Below, piece after piece: positions 1 to 6,440 of a stretch of DNA of 10,354 nucleotides; within the stretch, counting starts at the first letter, position 1; the number at the start of each line of letters is the position of its first letter. The DNA lies in contig JBLIMR010000070.1 of NCBI GenBank assembly GCA_047638815.1, positions 1 to 10,354 of the forward strand. The letters are read 5' to 3'. The notes beneath the pieces were generated by a model. The model was not told the DNA's origin. It was given only the letters and a program-made list of their open reading frames with translations, and made no database searches. Position numbers and translations under genes: made by a program. Source of the DNA: JAJRRH01 sp047638815. GTDB taxonomy: Bacteria > Bacteroidota > Bacteroidia > Flavobacteriales_D > JABDKJ01.

Positions 1-80
1 CCTCTCCATACGAAGAAAATGGATATCAACTTAAGCATAGAGTTCTTAAATTTTCACTAGGTTATAGGTTTGGGAATTAA
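1..80 (+). CDS. C-terminal fragment of a probable outer-membrane beta-barrel protein (5' end outside window)
   Basis: Reading from base 3, an open frame runs to a TAA at 78-80 and encodes 25 residues ending KFSLGYRFGN. Alternating hydrophobic and polar residues with aromatic residues close to the C-terminus are what is seen in the last strand of outer-membrane barrels, where this strand is the signal for the BAM complex. The gene enters from outside the window, so neither family nor length can be given; a TonB-dependent receptor or a smaller porin-like barrel would both fit. The call rests only on this short tail and on the clean stop in frame. It is followed by a long gap with no gene. Confidence 0.5.
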   Translation, partial: SPYEENGYQLKHRVLKFSLGYRFGN

Positions 81-392
81 CTGGCTCTAACCGTTTTTTA
101 TACGTACTGGGTGGAATAATAGTAAATATTATATTTTGTGGATTGGGACGAGTTGATAATGAAAAGACCTAAGTCGCATGCTACCTTTACAATTCGCTTT
201 ATAACCAAACTAAAAATTACGCTCCAAACAAGTTGAAAAAGTCTTAAAATACAAGTTAGTGGAAACTAAATATTTAAAAAATGAAGAATTATCCCTTTTT
301 ATTCGAAAGACGTTCAAGAAATAGAATTAAAGGATTTGGAGGAAATAGAAAGAATTAGAAATAAGGATAAGATTTAGATTATCAATTCCCAA
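81..392. other. Intergenic stretch, possibly with a decayed coding remnant
   Basis: These 312 bases carry no convincing gene. Short plus-strand frames rich in Lys and Glu occur in the right half: 214-324 is open in one frame and 285-377 in another, and joining them through one frameshift near 305-311 would give about 50 residues of charged, helix-like protein. This could be a decayed gene end, but A-rich DNA produces such frames by chance. The second of these frames is the frame of the following gene and ends with TAG at 375-377, which fixes the upstream limit of that gene. No clear promoter or hairpin terminator was seen. Confidence 0.4.
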
Positions 393-980
393 ATGCCAAA
401 ACACCGCCACTTCATCCTTCACAAACCTTACGGCTATCTCTCCCAGTTCGTCAACAACCAAAACAAGCGCAAAAACAAAAAACTGCTTGGAGAGTTGCAT
501 ACATTCCCCGAAGAGATAATGGCCATTGGCAGGTTAGACGAAACTTCGGAAGGGCTATTGTTATTAACCACAGACGGTCAGGCAAGCGAACAGGTCAGGA
601 GTAAGAAAGTAGAAAAAGAATACGCTGTTCAAGTGGATGGTGTGATTACCGATACCACGATAGAAAAAATAAGAAAAGGATTGGAGATAGTCATCCATGG
701 AAAAAAATACACTACCCTACCATGCAAAGCGGAGAAACTGGATCCTGTTCCAGATTTCGCAAATAGAGCTAAAATGAGGGCAGAACGACATGGACCGACA
801 AGTTGGTTGTCAATAATAATAACAGAGGGGAAATTTAGACAAGTACGTAAAATGACAGCTGCTGTTGGATTCCCTACCCTACGACTAATTCGTGTAAGAA
901 TTGGAAATATTAAGCTTAACGAAATGTTAGCGGGTGACATTATTGAAGTCGAGAACTTTGATGATATTCTGGGTCAATAA
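393..980 (+). CDS. rluE: RluE-like 23S rRNA pseudouridine synthase (RsuA/RluB/RluE/RluF family)
   Basis: This 195-residue protein should convert one uridine of rRNA to pseudouridine in the cytoplasm; E. coli RluE modifies U2457 of 23S rRNA. The family motif GRLDETSEGLLLLT spans residues 46-59 and contains the catalytic Asp49. A second motif, KEYAV, is at 75-79, and the RNA-binding loop EGKFRQVRKM is at 145-154. As in RluE there is no N-terminal S4 domain: the protein begins with HFILHKPYGYLSQF, the usual start of the catalytic domain, and the length is close to that of E. coli RluE (about 217). The ATG at 393 is the only sensible start because an in-frame TAG lies at 375-377. It stands alone, 167 bases before the next gene. 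Family assignment is secure; the exact target uridine is inferred from the resemblance to RluE. Confidence 0.88.
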   Translation: MPKHRHFILHKPYGYLSQFVNNQNKRKNKKLLGELHTFPEEIMAIGRLDETSEGLLLLTTDGQASEQVRSKKVEKEYAVQVDGVITDTTIEKIRKGLEIVIHGKKYTTLPCKAEKLDPVPDFANRAKMRAERHGPTSWLSIIITEGKFRQVRKMTAAVGFPTLRLIRVRIGNIKLNEMLAGDIIEVENFDDILGQ

Positions 981-1125
981 ATTGTCCACTCCATTGCTTT
1001 TGAATTTTGCAACAACAACTATCGAATATATCGCTTACAATTATCAACCAAGTTTCTAAACAAAGGTATGGCAAAGATGCCCCTCGGATAAACAGCAATA
1101 AAATCTAAATTCCCCCTACATTCAC

Positions 1126-1146
1126 ACTGAAAACTGCCCACTGAAA
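1126..1146 (+). repeat. Three-unit heptamer repeat immediately before the glycoside hydrolase start
   Basis: Three 7-base units follow one another without a gap: ACTGAAA, ACTGCCC, ACTGAAA. The first and third are identical, and all three share ACTG. The array ends two bases before the ATG at 1148, so it occupies the place where a ribosome binding site would be. It belongs to the upstream spacer and not to a coding frame. Confidence 0.6.
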
Positions 1147-1147
1147 C

Positions 1148-2254
1148 ATGATTAAAACAAAACTATTTATAGCTTCAATCATTTGTATGCTATTTACATT
1201 CTCTGCAACATCCCAAATCAATGAATACAATCTAAATGACTTCTACAAATACAATTCTGAACTAGCGTTTTTAACTGATAGTATTTTCGACACGCTCAGT
1301 GATAAGGAACGAGTGGCTCAAATGATTGTGACCTCAGCAGGAGAACTTGGGAAATCTGATAAGACTGTGACAAGTTTAGTGGAAGACAACATCATCGGTG
1401 GTGTAGTATACCTCAAGGGAACTGAAGAATCACATTCAAACCTCATTGATAAACTCAATGATATTTCTAAAAAGAATGGTACCATTCCAATGCTAAATAG
1501 CATTGACGCAGAGCCCAGTCTGTACAATGGTAGAATCAAAGGCACAAAAAAAATGATGAATACGATCGATATAAAATCGATCGAAGAATGTGATTCTGTG
1601 GTGAGCGTTATCGATGAAAAATTAAAGGCCATTGGCTTTCATCAAAACTACGCCCCTGTTTGTGATTTAAGTCCAAATAATGAGGCGATAAAAAATCGAA
1701 GTTTCGGCAGCAATAGAGATTCTGTTATTTTGTTGAGTAATCAGTTTATTAATAGTACACAAAACGACAATATTGTTGCTACTGCCAAACACTTCCCTGG
1801 TCATGGTTTGGTCAAAGGAGATACACACAAACGTTCCGTTTATATTGACGGAGATCTCCAAGAATTAGACGTATATGAACCTATTATTGATAATGATGTG
1901 ATATCAATTATGATTGCTCATATTACCATTGAGAATAATGAAGCCTATGGAACAAATGGCCTTCCTTCTAGCTGTTCACGAAAAATAGTATCTGACCTCT
2001 TGAAAAACGAAATGGGGTTCAGTGGCATTATTATTACAGACGCGTTGAACATCATGAAGGCTGTTACCATCTTGGATAAAGCGCCACTTAAAGCTTCTTT
2101 AGCTGGCTGCGATATGATCCTAATGCCCATTGATGAATTGGAAACGGTCAATTGGATTTTGGAAGAGATGAAGGTAAATGCTGAATATAGAAAGCAGGTT
2201 TATCAATCGGTAAAGAAGATTTTACGTTTGAAAATTTGTTTGAGTTTGGTTTAG
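1148..2254 (+). CDS. Secreted family 3 glycoside hydrolase, NagZ-like beta-N-acetylhexosaminidase
   Basis: This 368-residue enzyme has a signal peptide (residues 1-22, hydrophobic core FIASIICMLFTFSA, likely cleaved before Gln23), so it should act in the periplasm or outside. The rest is one GH3 catalytic barrel. KHFPGHG at 214-220 is followed by the Asp225/His227 pair (DTH), the general-acid dyad characteristic of NagZ-type GH3 enzymes. The nucleophile is Asp298 in IITDAL. The loop NYAPVCDLSPN (167-177) and RSFGSN (184-189) match the substrate-binding region of the family. NagZ releases N-acetylglucosamine from peptidoglycan fragments, so cell-wall turnover is the likely role. The substrate loop IDAEPSLYNGR (119-129) differs from the usual EWG or EGG form, so specificity is less certain. 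It lacks the extra C-terminal beta-lactamase-like domain of some Bacteroidota homologues. The ATG is chosen because it gives a complete signal peptide. It converges with recX. Confidence 0.85.
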   Translation: MIKTKLFIASIICMLFTFSATSQINEYNLNDFYKYNSELAFLTDSIFDTLSDKERVAQMIVTSAGELGKSDKTVTSLVEDNIIGGVVYLKGTEESHSNLIDKLNDISKKNGTIPMLNSIDAEPSLYNGRIKGTKKMMNTIDIKSIEECDSVVSVIDEKLKAIGFHQNYAPVCDLSPNNEAIKNRSFGSNRDSVILLSNQFINSTQNDNIVATAKHFPGHGLVKGDTHKRSVYIDGDLQELDVYEPIIDNDVISIMIAHITIENNEAYGTNGLPSSCSRKIVSDLLKNEMGFSGIIITDALNIMKAVTILDKAPLKASLAGCDMILMPIDELETVNWILEEMKVNAEYRKQVYQSVKKILRLKICLSLV

Positions 2255-2279
2255 CTTTTCGTTTTAGTATTCAACGCTC

Positions 2280-2330
2280 GGTTTCTTTTCGAAGGACCGG
2301 CCATTCTGCTCCGCTCAAGCACCTTTATTT
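2280..2330. repeat. Diverged copy of the palindromic repeat found at 3718-3769
   Basis: In the 99-base gap between two convergent genes, TCGAAGG-A-CCGGCC at 2289-2302 matches TCGAAGG-G-CCGGCC of the palindrome further right. The resemblance continues through GCTCA to a shared ACCTTTATTT (2321-2330). The left arm is shortened and the right arm carries several substitutions, so it no longer forms a perfect hairpin. It looks like an old copy of the same dispersed element, lying between the stop codons of the glycoside hydrolase and recX. The alignment was made by eye. Confidence 0.45.
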
Positions 2331-2353
2331 GTCCAATAATTGTGAGCTCGTTA

Positions 2354-2872
2354 CTATTTAAACAACAAATTCAACCTCTCTCGAATCAATTCTGATTCAA
2401 AACCTTTGTAGTAAACAAAACGATACAGTTTCATTTGTAAATCCTGTTTACTTTTCCCTTTGGTTCTGCTTTTCTTGCTGTCTAGTAATCGGTCCAATTC
2501 TGCGATATATTCATCGTCATCGATGGCATATAAGGCTTCATTGATGTATGAGGAAGTTATCTTCTTCATTGACAGTTCCTGCCGGATTTTATTTCTTCCC
2601 CAGTGTTTGATGTTAAACTTACTTTGGGCATAGTGAACAGCGAATCTTTCATCATCCACCATTTTCAATCTCCCCAACTCGAGAAGAAAATCTTCTTGAA
2701 CATTATTGGACAATTCCAATTCATTCATTTTTTTCTTAACCTCAGAAACACATCGTTCACGATAGTTACAATAGTAAATAACCTTATTCCATTCTACCTC
2801 AAAATCTCTAATTGATTTAAAATCGTCAAATAGGGTTGAATTTTGATTGGCAATATTTTGAAGCTCCTTCAT
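2354..2872 (-). CDS. recX: RecX family regulator of RecA
   Basis: RecX binds RecA filaments and limits recombinase activity in the cytoplasm. The 172-residue protein has the family's all-helical three-helix repeats: YYCNYRERCVSEVKKKM (33-49) corresponds to the RRERS-type first motif, VDDERFAVHYAQSK (72-85) to the central D-x-RFA motif, and WGRNKIRQELSMKKI (91-105) to the RG-x-x-I-x-x-EL motif. The C-terminal KLYRFVYYKGFESELI (148-163) is the typical last repeat. About 30 residues precede the first repeat, a little more than is usual. The gene begins 10 bases after the RDD gene stop on the same strand, so the two are probably co-transcribed; no recA gene lies in the window. The identification is strong from the motif pattern. 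Confidence 0.87.
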   Translation of the reverse strand: MKELQNIANQNSTLFDDFKSIRDFEVEWNKVIYYCNYRERCVSEVKKKMNELELSNNVQEDFLLELGRLKMVDDERFAVHYAQSKFNIKHWGRNKIRQELSMKKITSSYINEALYAIDDDEYIAELDRLLDSKKSRTKGKSKQDLQMKLYRFVYYKGFESELIRERLNLLFK

Positions 2873-2882
2873 AATGATAATC

Positions 2883-3605
2883 CTATCGAGAGAGAATGAT
2901 GTAGTCTTTCAAAACTGTTTTCAAAAAGACAATTGACGGTTTATCATTTTTAATATCCATTTTCTCTTCCACCCTTGCGACAGTTTCTTTTATCGCCAAA
3001 CGATGTGCTTCATTAGGATATTTTATAGTTCTTTCAATGACTTTTTTAATTAAGATCATATCATTTTCAGTAAAAAAAGAGACCACCTTGGGGTACGTGA
3101 GTTGGTAGTTTTCTATAGTTTCAATTTCCGTCAGTTTACTCAACTGAAATCCGTTTCTTGAATTTATTCTAATGACCGTTGTATTTGAAACAATTCCACC
3201 AAGTCTTTGCGCTTTCACGGTAGAGTTTACATATATCGCAGCCAGAGAACCTGCAGTAAACCAGATGTCAATCATTCTAAAAGACCATCGGATAATAAAA
3301 TCTAATAGCTCTGGATGTTTACCATCCAAGCGCACTACTTTTATCCCTAAAGCCATTTTACCCACAGTTTGACCATGATTCAAAACCTCCATCAAAATCG
3401 TGTAAAATAATAGAACTGGGGCGACACAATACACAACATACATCGTTTCACTCTCAGCGATATCCGAAAACAAAAATGTTAAAATTAAGATGAGAACACT
3501 AATCAGAATTTGATCAAGAAACCAAGCTAAAAATCGATCCCTCAAAGAAGCTAGCTCATATTCTATTCGAACATTTTGTGTTGTATTTATTGTGATTTTC
3601 TTCAT
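2883..3605 (-). CDS. RDD family membrane protein with a long cytoplasmic-type tail
   Basis: The first 145 residues form an RDD domain: RDRFLAWFLDQ at 22-32 opens the first membrane helix with the conserved Arg and Asp, a second helix spans about 55-74, GQTVGKMALGIKVV (78-91) is the family loop, and a third hydrophobic segment lies at about 112-127. The closing motif reads KAQRLGGIVSNTTVI (131-145), where RLGD is the common form, so an Asp is replaced by Gly. Residues 150-240 are charged and have no membrane segment. RDD proteins are poorly understood and some have been linked to transport. This gene diverges from the SpoIIM-MoxR operon, whose homologues elsewhere include an RDD gene, so it probably belongs to that system although it is transcribed away from it with recX behind it. 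Start chosen at ATG 3605, which gives the usual short N-terminus. Confidence 0.85.
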   Translation of the reverse strand: MKKITINTTQNVRIEYELASLRDRFLAWFLDQILISVLILILTFLFSDIAESETMYVVYCVAPVLLFYTILMEVLNHGQTVGKMALGIKVVRLDGKHPELLDFIIRWSFRMIDIWFTAGSLAAIYVNSTVKAQRLGGIVSNTTVIRINSRNGFQLSKLTEIETIENYQLTYPKVVSFFTENDMILIKKVIERTIKYPNEAHRLAIKETVARVEEKMDIKNDKPSIVFLKTVLKDYIILSR

Positions 3606-3868
3606 CTATGCTTTACAAATTTACCATTCTTATTGGATTTGTATCCTAAAGATGCTTAATCAAAGGTGATGTAATCGAGGGACAAAAGAAGACAATAGTA
3701 GATCGAAGGTAATCACGAAGGTTCCTGAGCCTGTCGAAGGGCCGGCCCTTCGACAGGCTCAGGAACCTTTATTTCCCTACTTTTCATTTCACTTTCTCAT
3801 ACAACCTATGCCGTATTTAGTATTAATCTTTTAACTTAGCATTATAATGAGCAAAGCGAGCCAGATTC
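3606..3868. promoter_or_regulatory. Divergent spacer between the RDD-recX unit and the SpoIIM-MoxR operon
   Basis: These 263 bases contain no gene and must hold promoters for both sides. On the minus strand TAAATTTG (revcomp of 3616-3623) fits the Bacteroidota -7 consensus TAnnTTTG, but it lies only 10 bases from the ATG and no TTTG was found at the expected upstream distance. On the plus strand TATAAT occurs at 3843-3848, 20 bases before the SpoIIM ATG, with no good -35 box. Both are weak candidates in A+T-rich DNA. A perfect 52-bp palindrome occupies the middle (separate entry). Confidence 0.35.
3718..3769. repeat. Perfect 52-bp palindrome, dispersed-repeat type
   Basis: Two 26-base arms pair without a single mismatch and without a loop, centred between 3743 and 3744 in GGGCCGGCCC. 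The right arm contains CCTTCGACAGGCTCAGGAA. The segment is much richer in G+C than its surroundings. I recall closely similar TTCGACAGGCTCAG-type palindromes scattered through many bacterial genomes, which suggests an extragenic repeat. As RNA it would form a very stable hairpin in either direction, so it could also act as a bidirectional transcription barrier. A degenerate copy lies at 2280-2330. Confidence 0.9.
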
Positions 3869-5767
3869 ATGAAGGAGAGTAGTTTTATTGATCAGAACAA
3901 GGAGAAGTGGGTGGAGTTTGAGACAATGTTCAAGAACAATGACAAGGATCCAGAGAAATTATCGGAGTTATTTATCGAGGTAACTAATGACCTGTCCTAT
4001 GCAAGAAGCAATTATCCTCATCGGTCAATAAAAGTATATCTAAACAATCTTGCAAATGGTGTTTTCACCAAATTGTACAAAAATAGATTTGGAGGCAAAC
4101 GAAACATTCTAAAGTTTTGGAAAGAAAGCCTTCCGAAGGTGATGTACGAAAGTAGAAAATCACTCTATTTTGCATTTATCATTTTTGCCAGTGCATTTTT
4201 GATTGGCATCTTTTCCAGCATGAATGATGACAGTTTTGCAAGACATATGCTTGGCAGCAGTTACATCAACATGACCGAAGAATTCATTGCTGAAGGTGAT
4301 CCTATGAAGGTGTATAAACAAATGGAACAATTTGAGATGTTCTCCTACATCGCCCTCAATAATTTAATCGTCAGCTTCAGAGTTTTTATCCTGGGGGCAA
4401 TGTTCGCTATTGGAACCGTTGGAGCATTAATTTCCGAGGGCATTCGCATCGGGGCATTTCAACACTTCTTCATTGAACGTGGATTGTTTCAAGAATCATT
4501 TTTAACCATTTGGATGCATGGTGCACCAGAAATCAGCAGTATAATTCTTGCAGGCGCGGCCGGAATGACATTGGGTAGCGGTATAATTTTCCCAGAAACT
4601 TATGCCCGCGGTGAAGCTTTTTTGAAAGGTGCTCGGAGGGGCATCATGATCATGTTAGGCATTATTCCCATATTGGTATTTGCCGCACTTATTGAAGGAT
4701 TTGTCACAAGATATACTGAGCTCAATGATGTCATTAGAGCAGTAATAATTGCTAGCAATTTTGCTATTATCATATACTATTTTGGCATCTACCCCTATCG
4801 TAAGTATCACAACAATAAAGAATATAAAGCCTTCGAAGATAAGATTCCTGAAAGCCCGAAAAAAGAAATTGATTTTGATATTGTTCGATCTAGTGGTGAA
4901 ATATATACTGACGTTTTTAGAATTTTTGGTAGACACTTGAGTAAACTTCTGAAGTGGTCATCCCTTATAGCCATACCCTATGTTTTGAGTGTGATGTTTT
5001 TACCAGATGAAGGCATTAATCAAATTTTGTCGAACATGGCCCATTACGGCAATGCCTTTACTGGCTCGATATCTGTTGCTACCCACAAGGTATATGAATT
5101 GTTTAACTACACTGAGCATCCGATGCTATACGCAATCAATTCATTGTTCTTCACATTCATTGCCACGATGACCCTATATCACTTCATGAAGTACGTTCGG
5201 AGACCGAAAAGATTGGAGGGCGAGAATATGAATCTTGGAGATTTCATGATTAAAAACGCTTATCGCGTTGCCATATTTTCGTATGCCTATAACCTCATTT
5301 TTTTCGTCCCAGTTTGGTTGGCACTTTGTTCACTGGTATTTGTCTTGCCGTGTATTCTGCTATTTATATTTATAAGTGTCTATGAAAACAGGAATCCAAT
5401 TTTTGCACTCACACGAGGCTTTCGTATGATTGGCTCTGGTTACGGATTAATGATCGGGTATAGTATGATGATCCTACTTATAGATTTTGTAATGATACTT
5501 CTTTTAAATTCTGGCATTGTAAAATATTTATTCGAAATGATACTTTCAGGCTTTGACATTGGGGAGGAAATTTACTCAAACATAATTCTTGGTTCAAGTG
5601 CCTTTGTCACTTGTCTCTGTCTTGGAACATTGTTGGGGTCATATCTATACGCGGCAGGTTTGTTCTACTTTACCTCAGACGAGAAACTAAATGCTACGAG
5701 CTTGAGAATAAGGGTGCAAAAAATCGGTAAAACCAGAAAAGCATATGGCCTACCTACAGAAGATTAG
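3869..5767 (+). CDS. SpoIIM (DUF95) membrane protein fused to a second polytopic membrane domain
   Basis: Residues 1-315 are a SpoIIM domain: a cytoplasmic helical N-terminus with the family pattern W14-x-x-F, DLSYARSNYP (41-50) and YLNNLAN (57-63), then membrane segments near 98-117, 162-190, 222-240, 258-280 and 289-308, and the hallmark HGAPEISSIILAGAAG (217-232). SpoIIM proteins of non-sporulating bacteria are usually about 320-330 residues. This one continues to 632. After a charged linker (311-345) come membrane segments at about 361-378, 422-441, 466-506, 524-548 and 572-599, including NPIFALTRGFRMI (509-521), which resembles membrane domains of the GPDPase_memb/YIP1-like type. In related operons I believe that part is a separate gene, so this looks like a fusion. 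It is the first gene of the operon and overlaps the next by 23 bases. Function unknown; a membrane partner of the MoxR ATPase is inferred. Confidence 0.82.
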   Translation: MKESSFIDQNKEKWVEFETMFKNNDKDPEKLSELFIEVTNDLSYARSNYPHRSIKVYLNNLANGVFTKLYKNRFGGKRNILKFWKESLPKVMYESRKSLYFAFIIFASAFLIGIFSSMNDDSFARHMLGSSYINMTEEFIAEGDPMKVYKQMEQFEMFSYIALNNLIVSFRVFILGAMFAIGTVGALISEGIRIGAFQHFFIERGLFQESFLTIWMHGAPEISSIILAGAAGMTLGSGIIFPETYARGEAFLKGARRGIMIMLGIIPILVFAALIEGFVTRYTELNDVIRAVIIASNFAIIIYYFGIYPYRKYHNNKEYKAFEDKIPESPKKEIDFDIVRSSGEIYTDVFRIFGRHLSKLLKWSSLIAIPYVLSVMFLPDEGINQILSNMAHYGNAFTGSISVATHKVYELFNYTEHPMLYAINSLFFTFIATMTLYHFMKYVRRPKRLEGENMNLGDFMIKNAYRVAIFSYAYNLIFFVPVWLALCSLVFVLPCILLFIFISVYENRNPIFALTRGFRMIGSGYGLMIGYSMMILLIDFVMILLLNSGIVKYLFEMILSGFDIGEEIYSNIILGSSAFVTCLCLGTLLGSYLYAAGLFYFTSDEKLNATSLRIRVQKIGKTRKAYGLPTED

Positions 5768-6440
5768 TACGGTCATATTTATTGTCCTGCTTTTGCCCTT
5801 CGCAGGGGCTATAGCCCAAGAAGACAATAGTGAAATATCCATTGAAAGAAAAGAAATAAAATCCATCAAATGGAATGATATTACCGAGGGGACACAATTC
5901 ATCGAAAAATCTGAGGATACAAAAAAAGAAAGTTTGGACTATGTGAGACCTAACATTTCGACACCTATGAATTTTACTGGATTAAGAACCTTAGTAATAG
6001 TTTTACTGGTCGCATCTCTATTGGTTATCTTGATCTTGATAGTTAAGAATCACAGTAGCAATCTAAAGGTTAAAAACGATCTAGAACACTCCATTCAACA
6101 AGCGGAGATGAATATTGACAAAAGTGATTTGTATTATATTTTACAAGAAGCTCTTGATCAAAAAAAGTATAAGCTAGCACTTAGAATTTATTATCTGATC
6201 ATCATCAAAGAGTTGAATATTTTGGGCTCAATAAAATACAAAAAAGATAAAACAAACTACGCTTATCTTATGGAGATGAGAACGAATCTGCACTTCAAAG
6301 AATTTAAAAAAATGACTAAAATTTATGAGTTCTTCTGGTACGGTGATAAGGACCTAGATCATGTGAAATTTGAACCCATCACTACCCTAATGGATCAGTT
6401 TGTAAAAACCATTAAATCAGAACAGAAAGCAGTTGAATAA
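5745..6440 (+). CDS. DUF4129 domain membrane protein
   Basis: The 231-residue protein has a signal peptide (1-24, cleavage likely after AGAIA), a variable extracytoplasmic part (25-79), one membrane helix (80-101) and a C-terminal cytoplasmic domain. That domain has the DUF4129 pattern: DLYYILQEALDQKKYKLALRIYYL around 128-151, a Lys-Thr-Asn at 169-171, and FFWYG at 196-200. DUF4129 domains occur beside SpoIIM, DUF4350, MoxR and DUF58 genes and are presumed to be parts of the same membrane assembly; no activity is known. The ATG at 5745 lies inside the SpoIIM gene, giving a 23-base overlap, and is preferred because it yields an intact signal peptide. The 3' end overlaps the next gene. Confidence 0.8.
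   Translation: MAYLQKISTVIFIVLLLPFAGAIAQEDNSEISIERKEIKSIKWNDITEGTQFIEKSEDTKKESLDYVRPNISTPMNFTGLRTLVIVLLVASLLVILILIVKNHSSNLKVKNDLEHSIQQAEMNIDKSDLYYILQEALDQKKYKLALRIYYLIIIKELNILGSIKYKKDKTNYAYLMEMRTNLHFKEFKKMTKIYEFFWYGDKDLDHVKFEPITTLMDQFVKTIKSEQKAVE

Noticed and set aside
159..236. Small plus-strand ORF of 25 codons (MKRPKSHATF...)
   Set aside because: Too short, no recognisable family and no supporting signals upstream.
1563..1583. Inverted repeat CGATCGAT / ATCGATCG with a 5-base loop inside the glycoside hydrolase gene
   Set aside because: It lies within conserved-frame coding sequence (NTIDIKSIEE) and arises from Ile-Asp and Ser-Ile codons; no sign of a regulatory role.
3843..3848. Perfect TATAAT upstream of the SpoIIM gene as a promoter
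   Set aside because: Bacteroidota promoters use TAnnTTTG, no suitable -35/-33 element was seen, and the hexamer is expected in A+T-rich spacer; mentioned only as a weak candidate.
4655..4936. Minus-strand open frame inside the SpoIIM gene
   Set aside because: It has no recognisable domain and is the shadow of a strongly conserved membrane-protein gene on the other strand.
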